A DNA stretch of 64,000 bases from Halichondria panicea (taxonomy: Eukaryota > Porifera > Demospongiae > Suberitida > Halichondriidae): positions 3,164,169 through 3,228,168 of the forward strand of contig NC_087386.1 of the NCBI RefSeq assembly GCF_963675165.1, read 5' to 3'. Positions within the stretch are counted from its first letter, which is position 1; every line of letters starts with the position of its first letter. Below the pieces are notes generated by a model. That model had not been told where the DNA came from. It saw only the letters and a program-made list of their open reading frames with translations, and did no database searches. Both the position numbers and the translations under genes were made by a program. Of this stretch, positions 21,489-32,700 are shown piece by piece.

Positions 21489-22029
21489 CCCCTTTCCTTA
21501 CCATTCGTGAAAGTCTGGAACAGGAGCGTCTTTAGGTCGATCAATTAGTGTGGATCCGGCCTCACCACGCCTCCATGTCATTCTATTAGTCTAGATCCGG
21601 CTAGCAATTCTAGCTGGGACTCCCAGTTCTAGCTCCTTTTGTTTAGCGTGTCAGAGACTGGGAGAAGATGATTGTCACTCCCTGGCTCCTTTGGATGTAC
21701 AGCTGTCCAGATCCCTAGAACATACCCTCCATTCTGACGAGTTATCAGTGCATAGGGTGCTTACTAGATTCTTGCCAGCCAGTACAGTTCAAGCTACACA
21801 CAGCACCGCTCAACTATTCTCTACCCCATTATCTAGCTAAATCTGGTCCAACTAGACAGCAGACACAGCTAGTTAATTCAGTAAAGCCAGGGGTAGCTTA
21901 GCCTCGATCCCAGGCCGATCCGTCTCTAATTGAACGCTAGGTCGCCTCCTCGGCCTGGTATTGATTGTATCTGGGCGTGACTTCGTTATTATTATTAAGT
22001 CCATGTGAAATGAAAATTGAATAAAATTA

Positions 22030-22562
22030 ATGATGGCTTCTAAGTTTGTTCTTTGTAGGTTATGTTGCAGCACTGGTGCCATACAAAACAGAAGATATAA
22101 ACATTTGTTCAGCAGTAAGGCTCTCAAAGAAGATATTCCAGGGAGGCTCAGTCTTGCATTGGATCTGCCTGTTAGTGATTCAGATGGCCTGTCAAAGATT
22201 GTCTGTCTTTCTTGTATCAAGAAGATAGAGTCCATAGAGGTGTTCAGGCTCCTGGCCAGACGTAGCTACCAGAAACAAGTGTCCAAAGAGCAGCTCCCTA
22301 GTAGTCCAGTAAGATCAGCCCCTAAGAAAAGGACTAAGGACACGAGTGGTTCCGACGCATCTCCTTTTACTGTGAGCTCGCGTCCATCAGCAAAGAGGAG
22401 TACCATCGGGGTTCGAGGAAAAAGGCTTGCTTTTACTCCTGCACAAAGTAGGAAATTTTTAATGTGATAGTGTTGTAAATAAAATTATTTTTTTAGCTCA
22501 CATTGATGGTCCACATAATGCCAGTGCCTCGACATCATCTGCAATCGCTGTGGAGCTAGAGG
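22030..22562 (+). CDS. ZAD-type zinc-finger protein fragment inside element E1
   Basis: Two exons seen, 22030-22447 and 22497-22562, with a further donor at 22563 and no later exon found. Residues 5-85 carry two Cys pairs, FVLCRLCCSTG and KIVCLSCIKKIESIEVFR, spaced as in zinc-finger-associated domains (ZAD/zf-AD), which dimerise transcription factors in arthropods. A Ser/Lys-rich linker follows (SPVRSAPKKRTK, RPSAKRST). The C-terminal half expected of such a protein is replaced by the RecQ fragment on the other strand, so it is probably truncated by internal deletion of the element. May be the element's own DNA-binding gene or a captured host gene. Confidence 0.7.
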
Positions 22563-22584
22563 GTAGGTCAGAAACTATCCAGTT

Positions 22585-23230
22585 TGCAGCCAACATTGGA
22601 GCACCAGGAGGGGCAAATGCTCTAAGCTCACCTAGGTGTGCATAGGCAGGACGAAAGTCAGAGCTCCTACAGAACATACATAATAATCACAACGGGAGTT
22701 ATTAATAACTTACCACTTGTAAACACAGTGTGCTTCGTCCACAGCTATTGCCACTAAAGAGGAATTGAGTGGAGGCTCTAGTAATAGCATCCTCCAACGA
22801 TAGTCTTCAACAACAGCCTCTGGGGCAGTGAACAGCAGACGGTACTTTCCATCCGACACATCTTTGTTAGTGGCAACAAGACTTCTGTCGATTCCCTTAT
22901 TACTACTGAGGATGGGAAACACCTCTAGTGTTCAGACTCCTGACCTGGTCAATCATGAGAGACACAAGGGGAGAGATGACAAGACTACACTTCTGGCGAC
23001 AAGAGGACCCTTAGTCCTACCAAGCTTGTAGTCCATCAAGAAGGGTAGCAATTGATAGCACAGAGACTTGCCATACCCAGTTGGGAACCACACAAAAACG
23101 TCCCTTCCTTCTGACAGGAGCTTGAGAGCACGGACCTGCTGTTCCTTGAGGATCAGTCCTTCTTGCTTCACACAAGACAGTACATATGCTAATGCTTCTT
23201 GGATATCAAAGACGTTGAAATTGCCATAGT
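22585..23230 (-). pseudogene. Broken RecQ-type helicase fragment inside element E1
   Basis: Minus-strand frames together resemble the first half of a RecQ helicase core: LKEQQVRALKLLSEGRDVF, Walker A FPTGYGKSLCYQLLP, motif Ia SPLVSLMIDQVRSL, TAPEAVVED, DEAH box VAIAVDEAHCVYKW, then across a GT-AG intron (22713-22667) SSDFRPAYAHLGELRAF. Two frameshifts break it, near 22983 and near 22925, and it stops being RecQ-like after APMLAA, before the ATP-hydrolysis motifs of the second domain. It cannot make a helicase. RecQ-like genes of this look travel with some invertebrate transposons, so capture or ancestral cargo are both possible. Confidence 0.82.
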
Positions 23231-23475
23231 AGTATAGCTAGCTAGCTTTACGGAGCTATTCATGAGATTACAATTACTTTTACGGAGTAGGTGCTCATAC
23301 ATACACCATTAGTGTTAAGTCGCTCAGGAATTCGCTCTTTTTTAGCGAATACCTGAGCGAGGTGGAGCCAATAAGAGCACGCCCAGATACACGCCCAGAT
23401 ACAATCAATACCAGGCCAAGGAGGCGACCTAGCGTTCAATTAGAGACGGATCGGCCTGGGATCGAGGCTAGGGGT

Positions 23476-24235
23476 TAGACTCGCAAGCCACTCCCTTTTC
23501 TCTGATTGGACGGGGGCGGGAGAAAAGGGACTGGTGACTCTGGGACACATTTTGTGTCTCTACCAGAATTTGGGTAGAGATTATTCATTGATTTTTCCAC
23601 GTGATCCAAAAATTGCGTGAGGTTAAGTAGAATTGCGTAGCCTGCAAAAGTGATCGCGGGCTTCTTAGCAACAGTTTAAGAATGGATGCTAGTGCTAGAA
23701 AAGAGAAGATGATGGAGTAATAACATCATCAGGCATTCAGCTAGGATATAGTCATCTAAGACACCAGCAGAGATTAGCTTGTTTTAGTTTTACGTGATGA
23801 GAACTGGCAGCCGAAAGTCATTGGTTGCCTAAAGCTTTTAATAACCTGTACAATACAAGACAGATAATGGCAGACGGCAGCAGTTGAATTGAGAGTAGTC
23901 AGACTTGTACAAGCTGTCTTAAATCCCTGCCACTCCTCGGTTCAAAGGACTGCCAAGATTTCTACGTTCATCAGCTGTTCCATGCTAATCCACAAGTTGT
24001 GGCACAACAGACACTGGTACAAGGATCTATAAAATCAAAAGGCTGGCTAGATAGATCTGTATACTTGTCTTCTGTGTGTCTTTAGCTTTTGACGCATCAG
24101 AATAAATTGGATAATCTGCACGTGACATTAATATTTAATAGCATTCCTGATTTACACAAGCTGTAGCCCACAGTCACCAGTCCCTTTTCTCCCGCCCCCG
24201 TCCAATCAGAGAAAAGGGAGTGGCTTGCGAGTCTA
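23476..24235. mobile_element. 760-bp TIR element E2, inserted at the border of E1
   Basis: Begins TAGACTCGCAAGCCACTCCC and ends with its reverse complement (GGGAGTGGCTTGCGAGTCTA); the inverted ends extend about 60 bp through the GGACGGGGGCGGGAG block and TGGTGAC. Flanked by GCTAGGGGT at 23467-23475 and 24236-24244, a perfect 9-bp duplication spanning the E1 border. No coding sequence recognised inside. A relative lies at 39894-40185. Confidence 0.9.
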
Positions 24236-24479
24236 GCTAGGGGTAGCTGTACTTCTACGGTTGTTCAGTACCCACGGTAACAATTCATCTGGGCTGGGCT
24301 AACTAGTTGAGCCACGCCTCCCAATTCTCAAGGCTAGGTACATGTCTCTGTCTAGCTGCTTCTTCAGCTTCTTGCTCAGTTTTGTGGCTTAGAGAAAGGC
24401 CAGCTACTCAGGGGGAAGAGTCGAGATGAAAGTCTGGCAGCCAGGTGACGTCCAAACGGTCAGTTATTCTTTCCACCAA

Positions 24480-24560
24480 CTTTTTAATCTAGTCTAGTCC
24501 TGCTTGCACTGCTACTACTACTGCTACTCTTCCTACTACTACTGCTGCTACTCTTCCTAG
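24480..24560. repeat. CTA/CTG triplet tract inside copy A
   Basis: TACTACTACTGCTACTCTTC units, an internal simple repeat that varies in length among copies A, B and C. Confidence 0.7.
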
Positions 24561-24775
24561 CTAGTCAAAGGTTTCTTTTTTTTTTTTATAATTACATATG
24601 CACAAAGAGACATCAAAGCTTACATCAAAGGACACAGATTTTTAGCCTACTTGACTGATAAGGCCGTTACCTAGACTACAGTTTGTTTGTCAGGGAGGAG
24701 CTCACATACAACTTCATCTAATTCATCATAACGATTCGTTACCGTTGTTGTAATTTCTACAACAGATTGCCAAGG

Positions 24776-26700
24776 ATCAGCTGTACGCGCCTCCTCGGGG
24801 TTAGGCTTGCCATAAGCTCGCCTTGCTACCGGGGTAGCTAAATTGAACTGTAAGGTAAGCACGCCGATTTTTTTTTAGAACAAAGTTTGTGGCCTAAAGT
24901 TATTTTAGATACAACTCGGCTGGGAACAAGGCTCCTGATTGCTTGCTATTGAACTGATCAGAGCTAGAGAGGCGCTAGGCTAGTACTATAGTGCAGCTGT
25001 GGGTTGGATCTGGGTCTACTCTCTGTTCAGCTAAAGGTTATCAAACTGAGTTTGCAAATCAACATCTGCTTTATTCTATCTCTGTTTGGAAGTGTATAGA
25101 GGGTGTGTCCATAGGTAGATCTAGTTTAGCTGTGTATGGTTTACCTATATGTACGTATACATTAACGCACATCAATGTCAGGCCCTACCCCCGAGGTACG
25201 GGCAGTATAGGGGCATTAGTAGGGGGTTATAGGACCATTATCGCTCAAATCCCCCAGAGGCTTTTGCATCAATGTTTTGTCATGTCCAAAATCCCTGGTG
25301 TACTCCCACCAATACAAGGGATTGATAGGGGGTTACGCACGAAGAACCCACCCCATTGGGCATACATTAATAATCCCCACTCTGCCTTTATAAATTGTGC
25401 AGAGGTGGGGCTTGACATTGATAGGTGCATAACTACCGTATAGCGGGTAATTTTCGTCAGTGCACATTTTCGTATGAACAACCCCATTTAATATAATCTT
25501 GCGATCTGAGAAAAGTTCAATTTGAGCTAGAGGCAAATTCATGACCTTGAGTGTAAAGTGATGAATTTAGTCTTACAAGTACGCAAAATATAGGCTTACA
25601 TGGAGTAGGGAATCTTTGGATGGCGTTTTCAATTTCATAGCAACCAACTTAAAACGATTGTGCTCGGTCAGCATAGCATTGCATAGGCATTTCTCTGCTG
25701 TCAGTGCTCTATCAGTATGTATAGAGTTCTTAACTTTTTTAGATCAAGCCAAGTGGTCCCCTTTCTCAAATTATTATTTCATTGAACCTATTGTGGTAGA
25801 ATAATTTCGTATAAAGCTCTTCAATACGAAATAATTTATATGAAAATGTCCACCATAAAAAAAAACCTCCTATACGGTATCTAGTTGATGTAATTACAGT
25901 ACCAACTCAGGCTGAAACTAGGTCCTAAAAAAGCGTCAATAGTTGGTGTTAATTTTTTATGGCGCTTTTAAAAAGGCATGCCAAATCACCTTTACTTTTT
26001 GGGCCTGTCATAATTTTTATGCATGAATTTGATACATAGCTGTGCTATAATTGCACCGTACTGTAAAGCGGGTAATTTTCCGGCCGTCAAAACATTCGTG
26101 GTTGACCAATATTAATTTTAGTCAGTTTATTGATATAATTTTTGTGGTTGCTGCTTGCATTGTGGATAAAAGTGGTCATTCATTCGTGGTTGACCAATAT
26201 TAATTTTTTAATATTTCAGTGACTATGTCCGTCGAGTCAGTAGTATACACATCTGTAGGCCTGATGGGAGTACTGGGTAGTTTTCATACAAATTGGTATA
26301 ATTATCTCCTTAGCATCTAGGCTATACAATTATAATGGAGTCATGTGGCCAATATTTAAAGTTTGATGTTACTTATGCGACAACATGGGGTGTGGTCTAT
26401 GTTGTGCTTTTACGGTGACTGTCTAGATGCAGTTGCAACATTAAGATACCAAAAATCAAGCAGTACATCCACCTGCGTACTAAAAGATTGCACTAGACAC
26501 TGTAGCGCATGAAAGCGCCACATAATTTTAGTGCCTGCTCGGATGGAACCCAATATTTGGGGTTCTAATAATTTTTTATGGCGCTGTAATTACACCAACT
26601 GCGGTATACATAGTCGCCAGAGTCTGCATGCTAAGCATTGCAAGCACTATACTTTTGGTGGCGTAAGGTTTTACTGACATGGTCACTGACTTGTTACAGG
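24776..26700. other. Intergenic region before DIS3L2, mostly mobile-element debris
   Basis: No gene seen. Contains TACCGTATAG-family elements at 25434-25879 and about 26056-26220, and an element with ends TAGTTGATGTAATTACAG and CTGTAATTACACCAACT spanning about 25878-26606 into which the latter is nested. A stretch at 26400-26510 (CTGTCTAGATGCAGTTGCA to GATTGCACTAGACACT) recurs at 45130-45230. Confidence 0.5.
25434..25879. mobile_element. TACCGTATAG-family element, 446 bp
   Basis: TACCGTATAGCGGGTAATTT at left and CCTCCTATACGGTA at right, TA borders; longer internal part than the other copies, with TTCGTAT blocks mirrored inside. Confidence 0.65.
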
Positions 26701-29700
26701 ATGGCAAAGCGACCTCACCAACCTCAGAAGAAAACAACCGTATTCAACAAGATTATGGATCCGGTTAGTATAAATCATGTTTCATATAAAAAAGTTGCAT
26801 TTGACTAATTCAATCACAGCCATTCGAACCTTATTGGGTTAAAGATCAAGTCCAGACTGGTCTTAAGAGGAGCGAACTAGTGCAGGTACACAATGTCCAA
26901 GTGGTACTGTAATGATAGATCCAAGCGTATACAACCAAGTACGTGGCATTTAACCTCTATCTCTAGATACCGTGCATTAAGTTTTTAATGCGAGGTTCTT
27001 TTGATTGTGAATTGCTAGTTTTCGCGTAGATAACAAACAAAAGACACACAAAGAGTTAACTTGCACATGCAATAGTTAGAAACGCAATAGAGCTACTGTA
27101 TAGACTACGCAATGATTAACTACGCATTAAAAACCCGATGGTAGGTTTCTTATTTAGCAGTCTTTAAGTGACAAATTTAATTACCATATTATACTAGAAT
27201 GTTTTGCAAGCATTACACGTAAGCATGATCACCTCGCAAAAATAGAATTGCGAAATCCTATACCTGTACTGGTAACACACGATCCTTGCCACAACACAAT
27301 AGGATATTAGCAAACGATCAAATGTTCTGCTGTTGGCTCATTTGCATAGGTTTTCTAGTAATACAGTATCCATGGATGAATAATTATAATGAGTACATAA
27401 AATAAAGTCATTACTTATTTCAGGGATCTGTGAGAATCAATCCGAAGAATTTCGAAGAAGCTTATGTTGATGATCCTGTGAGTTAGCAGTTTTATTATGC
27501 TCAATGGAGCTCAATGGACCTAAAACGTCATGTTTATTCCCTGTGAGAGGGGCTTTGTAGCGGGATATAATTTATAACATTTGACACAATGCTGTCCCCA
27601 TTCAGGATGGTGGACCTGACTTTTTCATCAGTGGTGTGTTGTCCCGAAACCGTGTATTCAATGGTGATCGTGTGGTCATCGAAATAGCACCCAGGGATAA
27701 ATGGATAGTAAGTAAATATTGTGTACCTTCTGTAGTGTGTACATATCACTGGGGTAACTCTTGTTTATGCAGACCTCCACCCCTGGCTGTGGTGCAATGA
27801 CGAAAGGATCTAGTCCAGAGAAAACAATACCCCCAGACCATGCAACTGGTGGAGAAAGTGTAGTTGATGGAAAACCTCCAGTCCCTAGAACTGGTGGGGA
27901 CAGTCTGGTAGACAGACTTTACGCACCCATGCCAGTGAAGGAAATGGCCACTGAATCGCACAGAGGGCGGTCTACAGTAGAGACAGTTCCGAACAATGTC
28001 CGCAGGCCAGCTAAGGTGGTTTAGTTAAGCATTGCAGTGATGTTCTCAGAATTGTCAAGTGGTGGCTATTTCCAAATCCTCAATCTCGCAAATTTTCCTC
28101 CGTTTCATTAGGCCTAAGAGGTGGACATTTTTTGTCTATAGTGAGTGGTGATTTTTATTTAAAAGTTGTTAGTACCAACCACCACTGAACAGTGCGGGCA
28201 CATCCCTGGCATTGAGTATAATTGTTGAATATAAGTGACGTAAGAGGTATATAACTAGTACATTCACACTACTATTTTGATCAGGTCGTGTTTGTTGTTG
28301 AGAAAGTACATAGCAGAGCCAGTGCTGGTTATCTCAAGGCCTTTGACAAGGTAAACACTAGCCGCTATAAATTATAATATGCTAACAGTTACGATTGCCT
28401 ACACATAATTATAATTGCGTACACATTTAGTGGCAATGTCATTGTTACTCCCAACAGACGAGAAAGTTAGCTATGTTCGCTCCAAGAGACAACAGGGTAC
28501 CCAGAACTTTTGTTCCTCTTGATGACTGCCCTAAAGGTCAGTACAAGTTATAGAGACTAAGAATTATTTAAATTATAACTTGTGCACGTTTTTTCAGATT
28601 TTTGCGCGAACATGAAGAAGTATGAGAACAATCTGTTTATCTGCCGTATTGACAGCTGGCCTGAGCAATCTCCACTACCTTACGGGTAATACGTCAAACC
28701 ATTCACATGCATGTTATTATACTATGCAGGAACAACTGCCAGGACTATACGTTGTGCAAAGCCTAACAACATTTCTATGTTACCAGATAGACACCGCTTG
28801 TTGTGCATGCGAGTCTACTCTGTGTAATCTTATCATTGTTAACAGTGATACATGTACGTAGGTACCATGTATAGTTCTCTCTGCCCTCTAGCAAGCTGAT
28901 GCGCAGTCTTGGTGAGGCTGGTGTGGTTGAGAGGGAGAGTGAGGCCTTCCTGATAGAGAATGATGTGGATTATAGTGAATTTTCGGAGGAGGTACTTGCT
29001 TGTCTCCCCAAGCAACTGCCCTGGAGCGTGCCTCAGGTGAGGGGGGGGTTGTTGTTTAGTGTTTGGTGGCGAAGTGTGGTTACAATCATTGTTAAGTTTG
29101 GTCTCACTTCTAGTTTATTTAGCAAACAAGTTTTCTGGTGTACTTTTATTCCAGGAGGAGGTTGGCAAGCGGAGAGACTTCAGACAAGAGTGTGTGGTGA
29201 CCATTGACCCTGACACAGCCAGAGTAAGCTATAGCTATATATCATGTGCACGTACATGTACTGTGTTTATTCAGGATCTTGATGATGCACTGCATGTGAA
29301 ACACCTGGAGAATGGTACTGCATTTTTGTTTGTGCATACTCTTGTATGAGTACATACGTACATACATACTTTCAGGGGGGAAGGGGGGAAGGGGGATATC
29401 CCCCCTCTGGCTCCAACCCCCCCCCCTAAAATGTCAGGTGCTAGTTGTATGACTGAGTATCCAGCTAAATACTAACAGGGTATTGAAATAACAGTTGACC
29501 TTTTTTTTTTTTTAGCAAAATTGTCTCGTTACTTTTCAAAGCATGCATGCCCCCTCTACTTCAAAATCCTGTATGACACCCTGACTTGTGTACATGTGCT
29601 TTATTTTGTTTGTTTTAGAGCAGTATAACCACTCAGTGTTATATGAGCTTGTTTGTATGAATCCACAGGCACACTGGAAGTTGGTGTCCACATTGCTGAC

Positions 29701-32700
29701 GTCTCACACTTTGTCACGCCTGGGACAGCACTTGATAAGATTGCTGGTCAACGAGCCACTAGTGTTTACCTTGTGCAAAAAGTACGTGAGACAATTGCCC
29801 CGAGTTTGTACAGTTGTACAAGGTATGATTAAAATTATTGCTCATGTAAATTTCCAGTTCTGTATTTGTGTTAGTTAACAGGTCACTGCGGTAAGATTAA
29901 GTCACATCCAAACTATAATACGTATACTGTAGAGCGCGAAATTTTCGAGGCACTTATATTTTCGTGGAATGGCCTCTAAAAGCATTTCATTGCACAATGT
30001 TCGTGGAATGACTGCTTACCGGAAGCCACGCCTTTAATCTTTGCACGTTATAGCAGATAAAGAACAATTTTCGTGGACTTAATTTTCGTATAGGATTGCT
30101 AACCCACGAAGCCCCTCGAAAATTTCGCGCTATACGGTATGGTCCAATCACTACTGTGGTTAGGCGAGATGTTAAGAACACACCATGCTGTATATCAACT
30201 TTTTGATTGCTTTACCGGTAACCTACTTATCACCTAGGTGATTCCTATGCTGCCAAGACTGTTGTGTGAGAAGCTGTGCAGTCTGAACCCCAATGAAGTA
30301 AGTGCTTAAATGTTTGAATCCCTGCGTTATACTGAATCATTATCATGTACATGTATATAGGACAGGCTAACATTTTCTGTTGTATGGACCTTATCCAATA
30401 CAGGACAGGTGAGCCATTTAATATAAATATTTGTGCTTATATAAATCTTGTTTAATACGTACGTGTAGTTCATCTCTGAGTGGTTTGGGAAGTCAATTAT
30501 TCGCTCTTGTGCCAAGCTCAGCTATGACCATGCTCAGGTAACCTTTGATAAGTAGTATATACAGCAAGTGTTTTTATTATGTTGACGTAACGCGGCCTTA
30601 ATTATTACTGAAGATTTTGTTCCGGATATTCATTTGTCTCTAGCAGGTCAACTACTCAGCTCTAAGATTTGATTTCAGCTGTTGATACGTAGTTGACCTG
30701 AACTAGGTAATAATTACATTATAACTCTTATTATTGTAGTTGATGATTGACGGAGAGAAGAGTCATGACACCTTCCCAGAAGTTTATGGTACGTGAGCGC
30801 TCGTCGACTGTGCTAATTGTGCCAGTTTTTAGTTTATGCACGTATTCAATGCTTGATGCATCATGCGCTGTGTCTATAACATACGTATCTTTCCTAGGAG
30901 GTTTCACTACTGAGAAAGTCGCTGAATCTGTATGTAGTCTGAATAAGGTGTGTATACCGTGTTTGTCAATTGAAATCGAATGTGCTTGTATAATGTGAAG
31001 GGTTAGGTATGTATGTGTTTGTAAATGTAGAGTCTCTACATATGGGGTATTGTTTTTGCAATATGCACTCTAGTAATCTGGCTAGATATGAATATTGACG
31101 GATGTTTGTGTTTGTGTGTGTGCAGTTGGCAGAAGCATTGAGAACCCAGCGTCAGTCTAAAGGCACTCTCAGACTTAATCAGGTATAATCCATGCATTAG
31201 AACAACACACACGTCGCATGCACAGTTACTGATGCATGTGTGCAAGATGTGTCACTGTCACAAACGTAGAATTATCGGCACCATAATACTGTAATTTTCT
31301 CCCAGGTGAAGCTCAAGTACAGTATTGATCCAGTTACTGGTCTGCCCAGTGGCTGTCAACCATACAGGCACAAGGAGAGCAACAGGTGCACTCATTCATA
31401 TACAAGTACACTGTATGTATAGGTCTGCCTACGTGTGGGACTATGTTTAGTTTGCATTTAGATAACAGTGTATAAAACACATAGAGCCGATTTCTAAATC
31501 TATATTTTTTTCTATACGTGTAGAATGATTGAAGAGTTCATGTTGATGGCAAACATGGCAGTGGCTCGCAAATGTTTCCTTGGCAACCCAGAGGTGGCTC
31601 TACTGAGGAGACACCCTCCTCCTAAAGCAAAAGCAACCGAGATATTGGTGAGGACGTGATAATCATAGTAATGCCGGTACATGTACCATGAAAATTGTGT
31701 AAATAATGTACATAATTGATATTTATAAAGGGGGCTCGACTGAAGTGCTGTGTATGAAAAAGTGAACAGCTAATAATTATTTCCTCTCATGATCTTTGCA
31801 GACAGCAAGACTTCAAGAACTGGGCATTGAGTTGGACACAACAACTGCTGGGTCCATTCAGGTCTGCTTTGTGTGTAACTTCTGCAATTAATGTATAATG
31901 AATTTATGTATTGGAATGTACAATTCTTGTTTGTTGATTTTGTTTTTTTCTTCACTCAGAAATGCCTGGACAGCTTCTGTGGACGTTCCTCAGACCCTCT
32001 CGCCTGTGAGACAGAGAAACTGATAATAGTCTCACAGTGCTCCAAGATTATGGATGTAAGTTGATCTTCGAATGTCCAGGCTGTTCCAGATCAACTCGGT
32101 TGTAACTTCCCCGTCACGATGCTCATTATGTGCATATGCATTGTATCAGGAGTTCTTAAGAGGAGTATCCAACTCCCACACACATTTCATTCTACTTCTT
32201 CGCCTAAATACTACTAGCCTCCTTCACAGGCCTTGGATTGAAGGCCTGTTACTGACTTTTGCGCATGGGAAAAATTAGTTGCTTCAATAACTCTGTGCTG
32301 CACTCTGCAAATATAAAATCCTCTGAGGCGTTCCCATAAAATTTCCCATTTAAAACTGAAATTTTCATCTGACAAAATATCAATAATTATATAGACAATT
32401 AAAGTCAGTGTACATATAAGTCAGTGTATATGTACACAGAGCTATATAGCTTATAATTATATTATAGCTAGAGACATAGAAAGTCTTATCTACAATGAAG
32501 GTTTATTGAAGCATTTCACTCTGCAGCTCTTTTGTTTCTGATACCCTTTCTTTTACAAGGCTAGTGTCAGCTTTCACTCTGTTCAACCACAAACATTTCT
32601 TCTGAGAGCTCTCGAGCTTTTCACCACTATAATTCCCGGTATACGGTAATTAACTTAACTTAACTACACCTCTTCACTCGTGCAGTTGCAAACACTCAGC

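Larger units (their letters stand above)
21899..23470. mobile_element. 1.57-kb TIR element E1 carrying ZAD and RecQ sequences
   Basis: Inverted ends of about 80 bp: TAGCCTCGATCCCAGGCC at 21899 and GGCCTGGGATCGAGGCTA ending at 23470, both continuing into ATTGAACGCTAGGTCGCC and a TTGATTGTATCTGGGCGTG segment. Target duplication GGGGTAGCT at 21890-21898 and 24240-24248; the right one was displaced by element E2. Inside are a plus-strand ZAD-type gene and a minus-strand broken RecQ helicase. Nine-bp duplications and long TIRs suggest a Mutator-like or fold-back type, but no transposase is visible. Confidence 0.87.
21489..24775 (+). mobile_element. Copy A of a 0.92-kb repeat, split by a 2.34-kb nested insertion
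   Basis: Left part 21489-21898 and right part 24240-24775 are continuous in copies B (57553-58461, inverted) and C (61984-62903). Here the copy is opened after GCCAGGGGTAGCT by two nested elements (21899-23470 and 23476-24235). The family begins CCCTTTCCTT-CCATTCGTG and ends ACAACAGATTGCCAAGG; the two ends are weakly inverted (CCTTGCCATTC / CCTTGGCAATC). No protein is recognised; a non-autonomous DNA transposon is the best reading. Confidence 0.85.

Noticed and set aside
24671-24862. 63-codon frame at the end of repeat copy A
   Set aside because: The same stretch in copies B and C carries indels that shift the frame, so it is repeat sequence, not a conserved gene.
29360-29430. G-run followed by C-run as a regulatory G-quadruplex
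   Set aside because: Lies in a DIS3L2 intron next to repeat-like sequence; nothing in the window supports a function.
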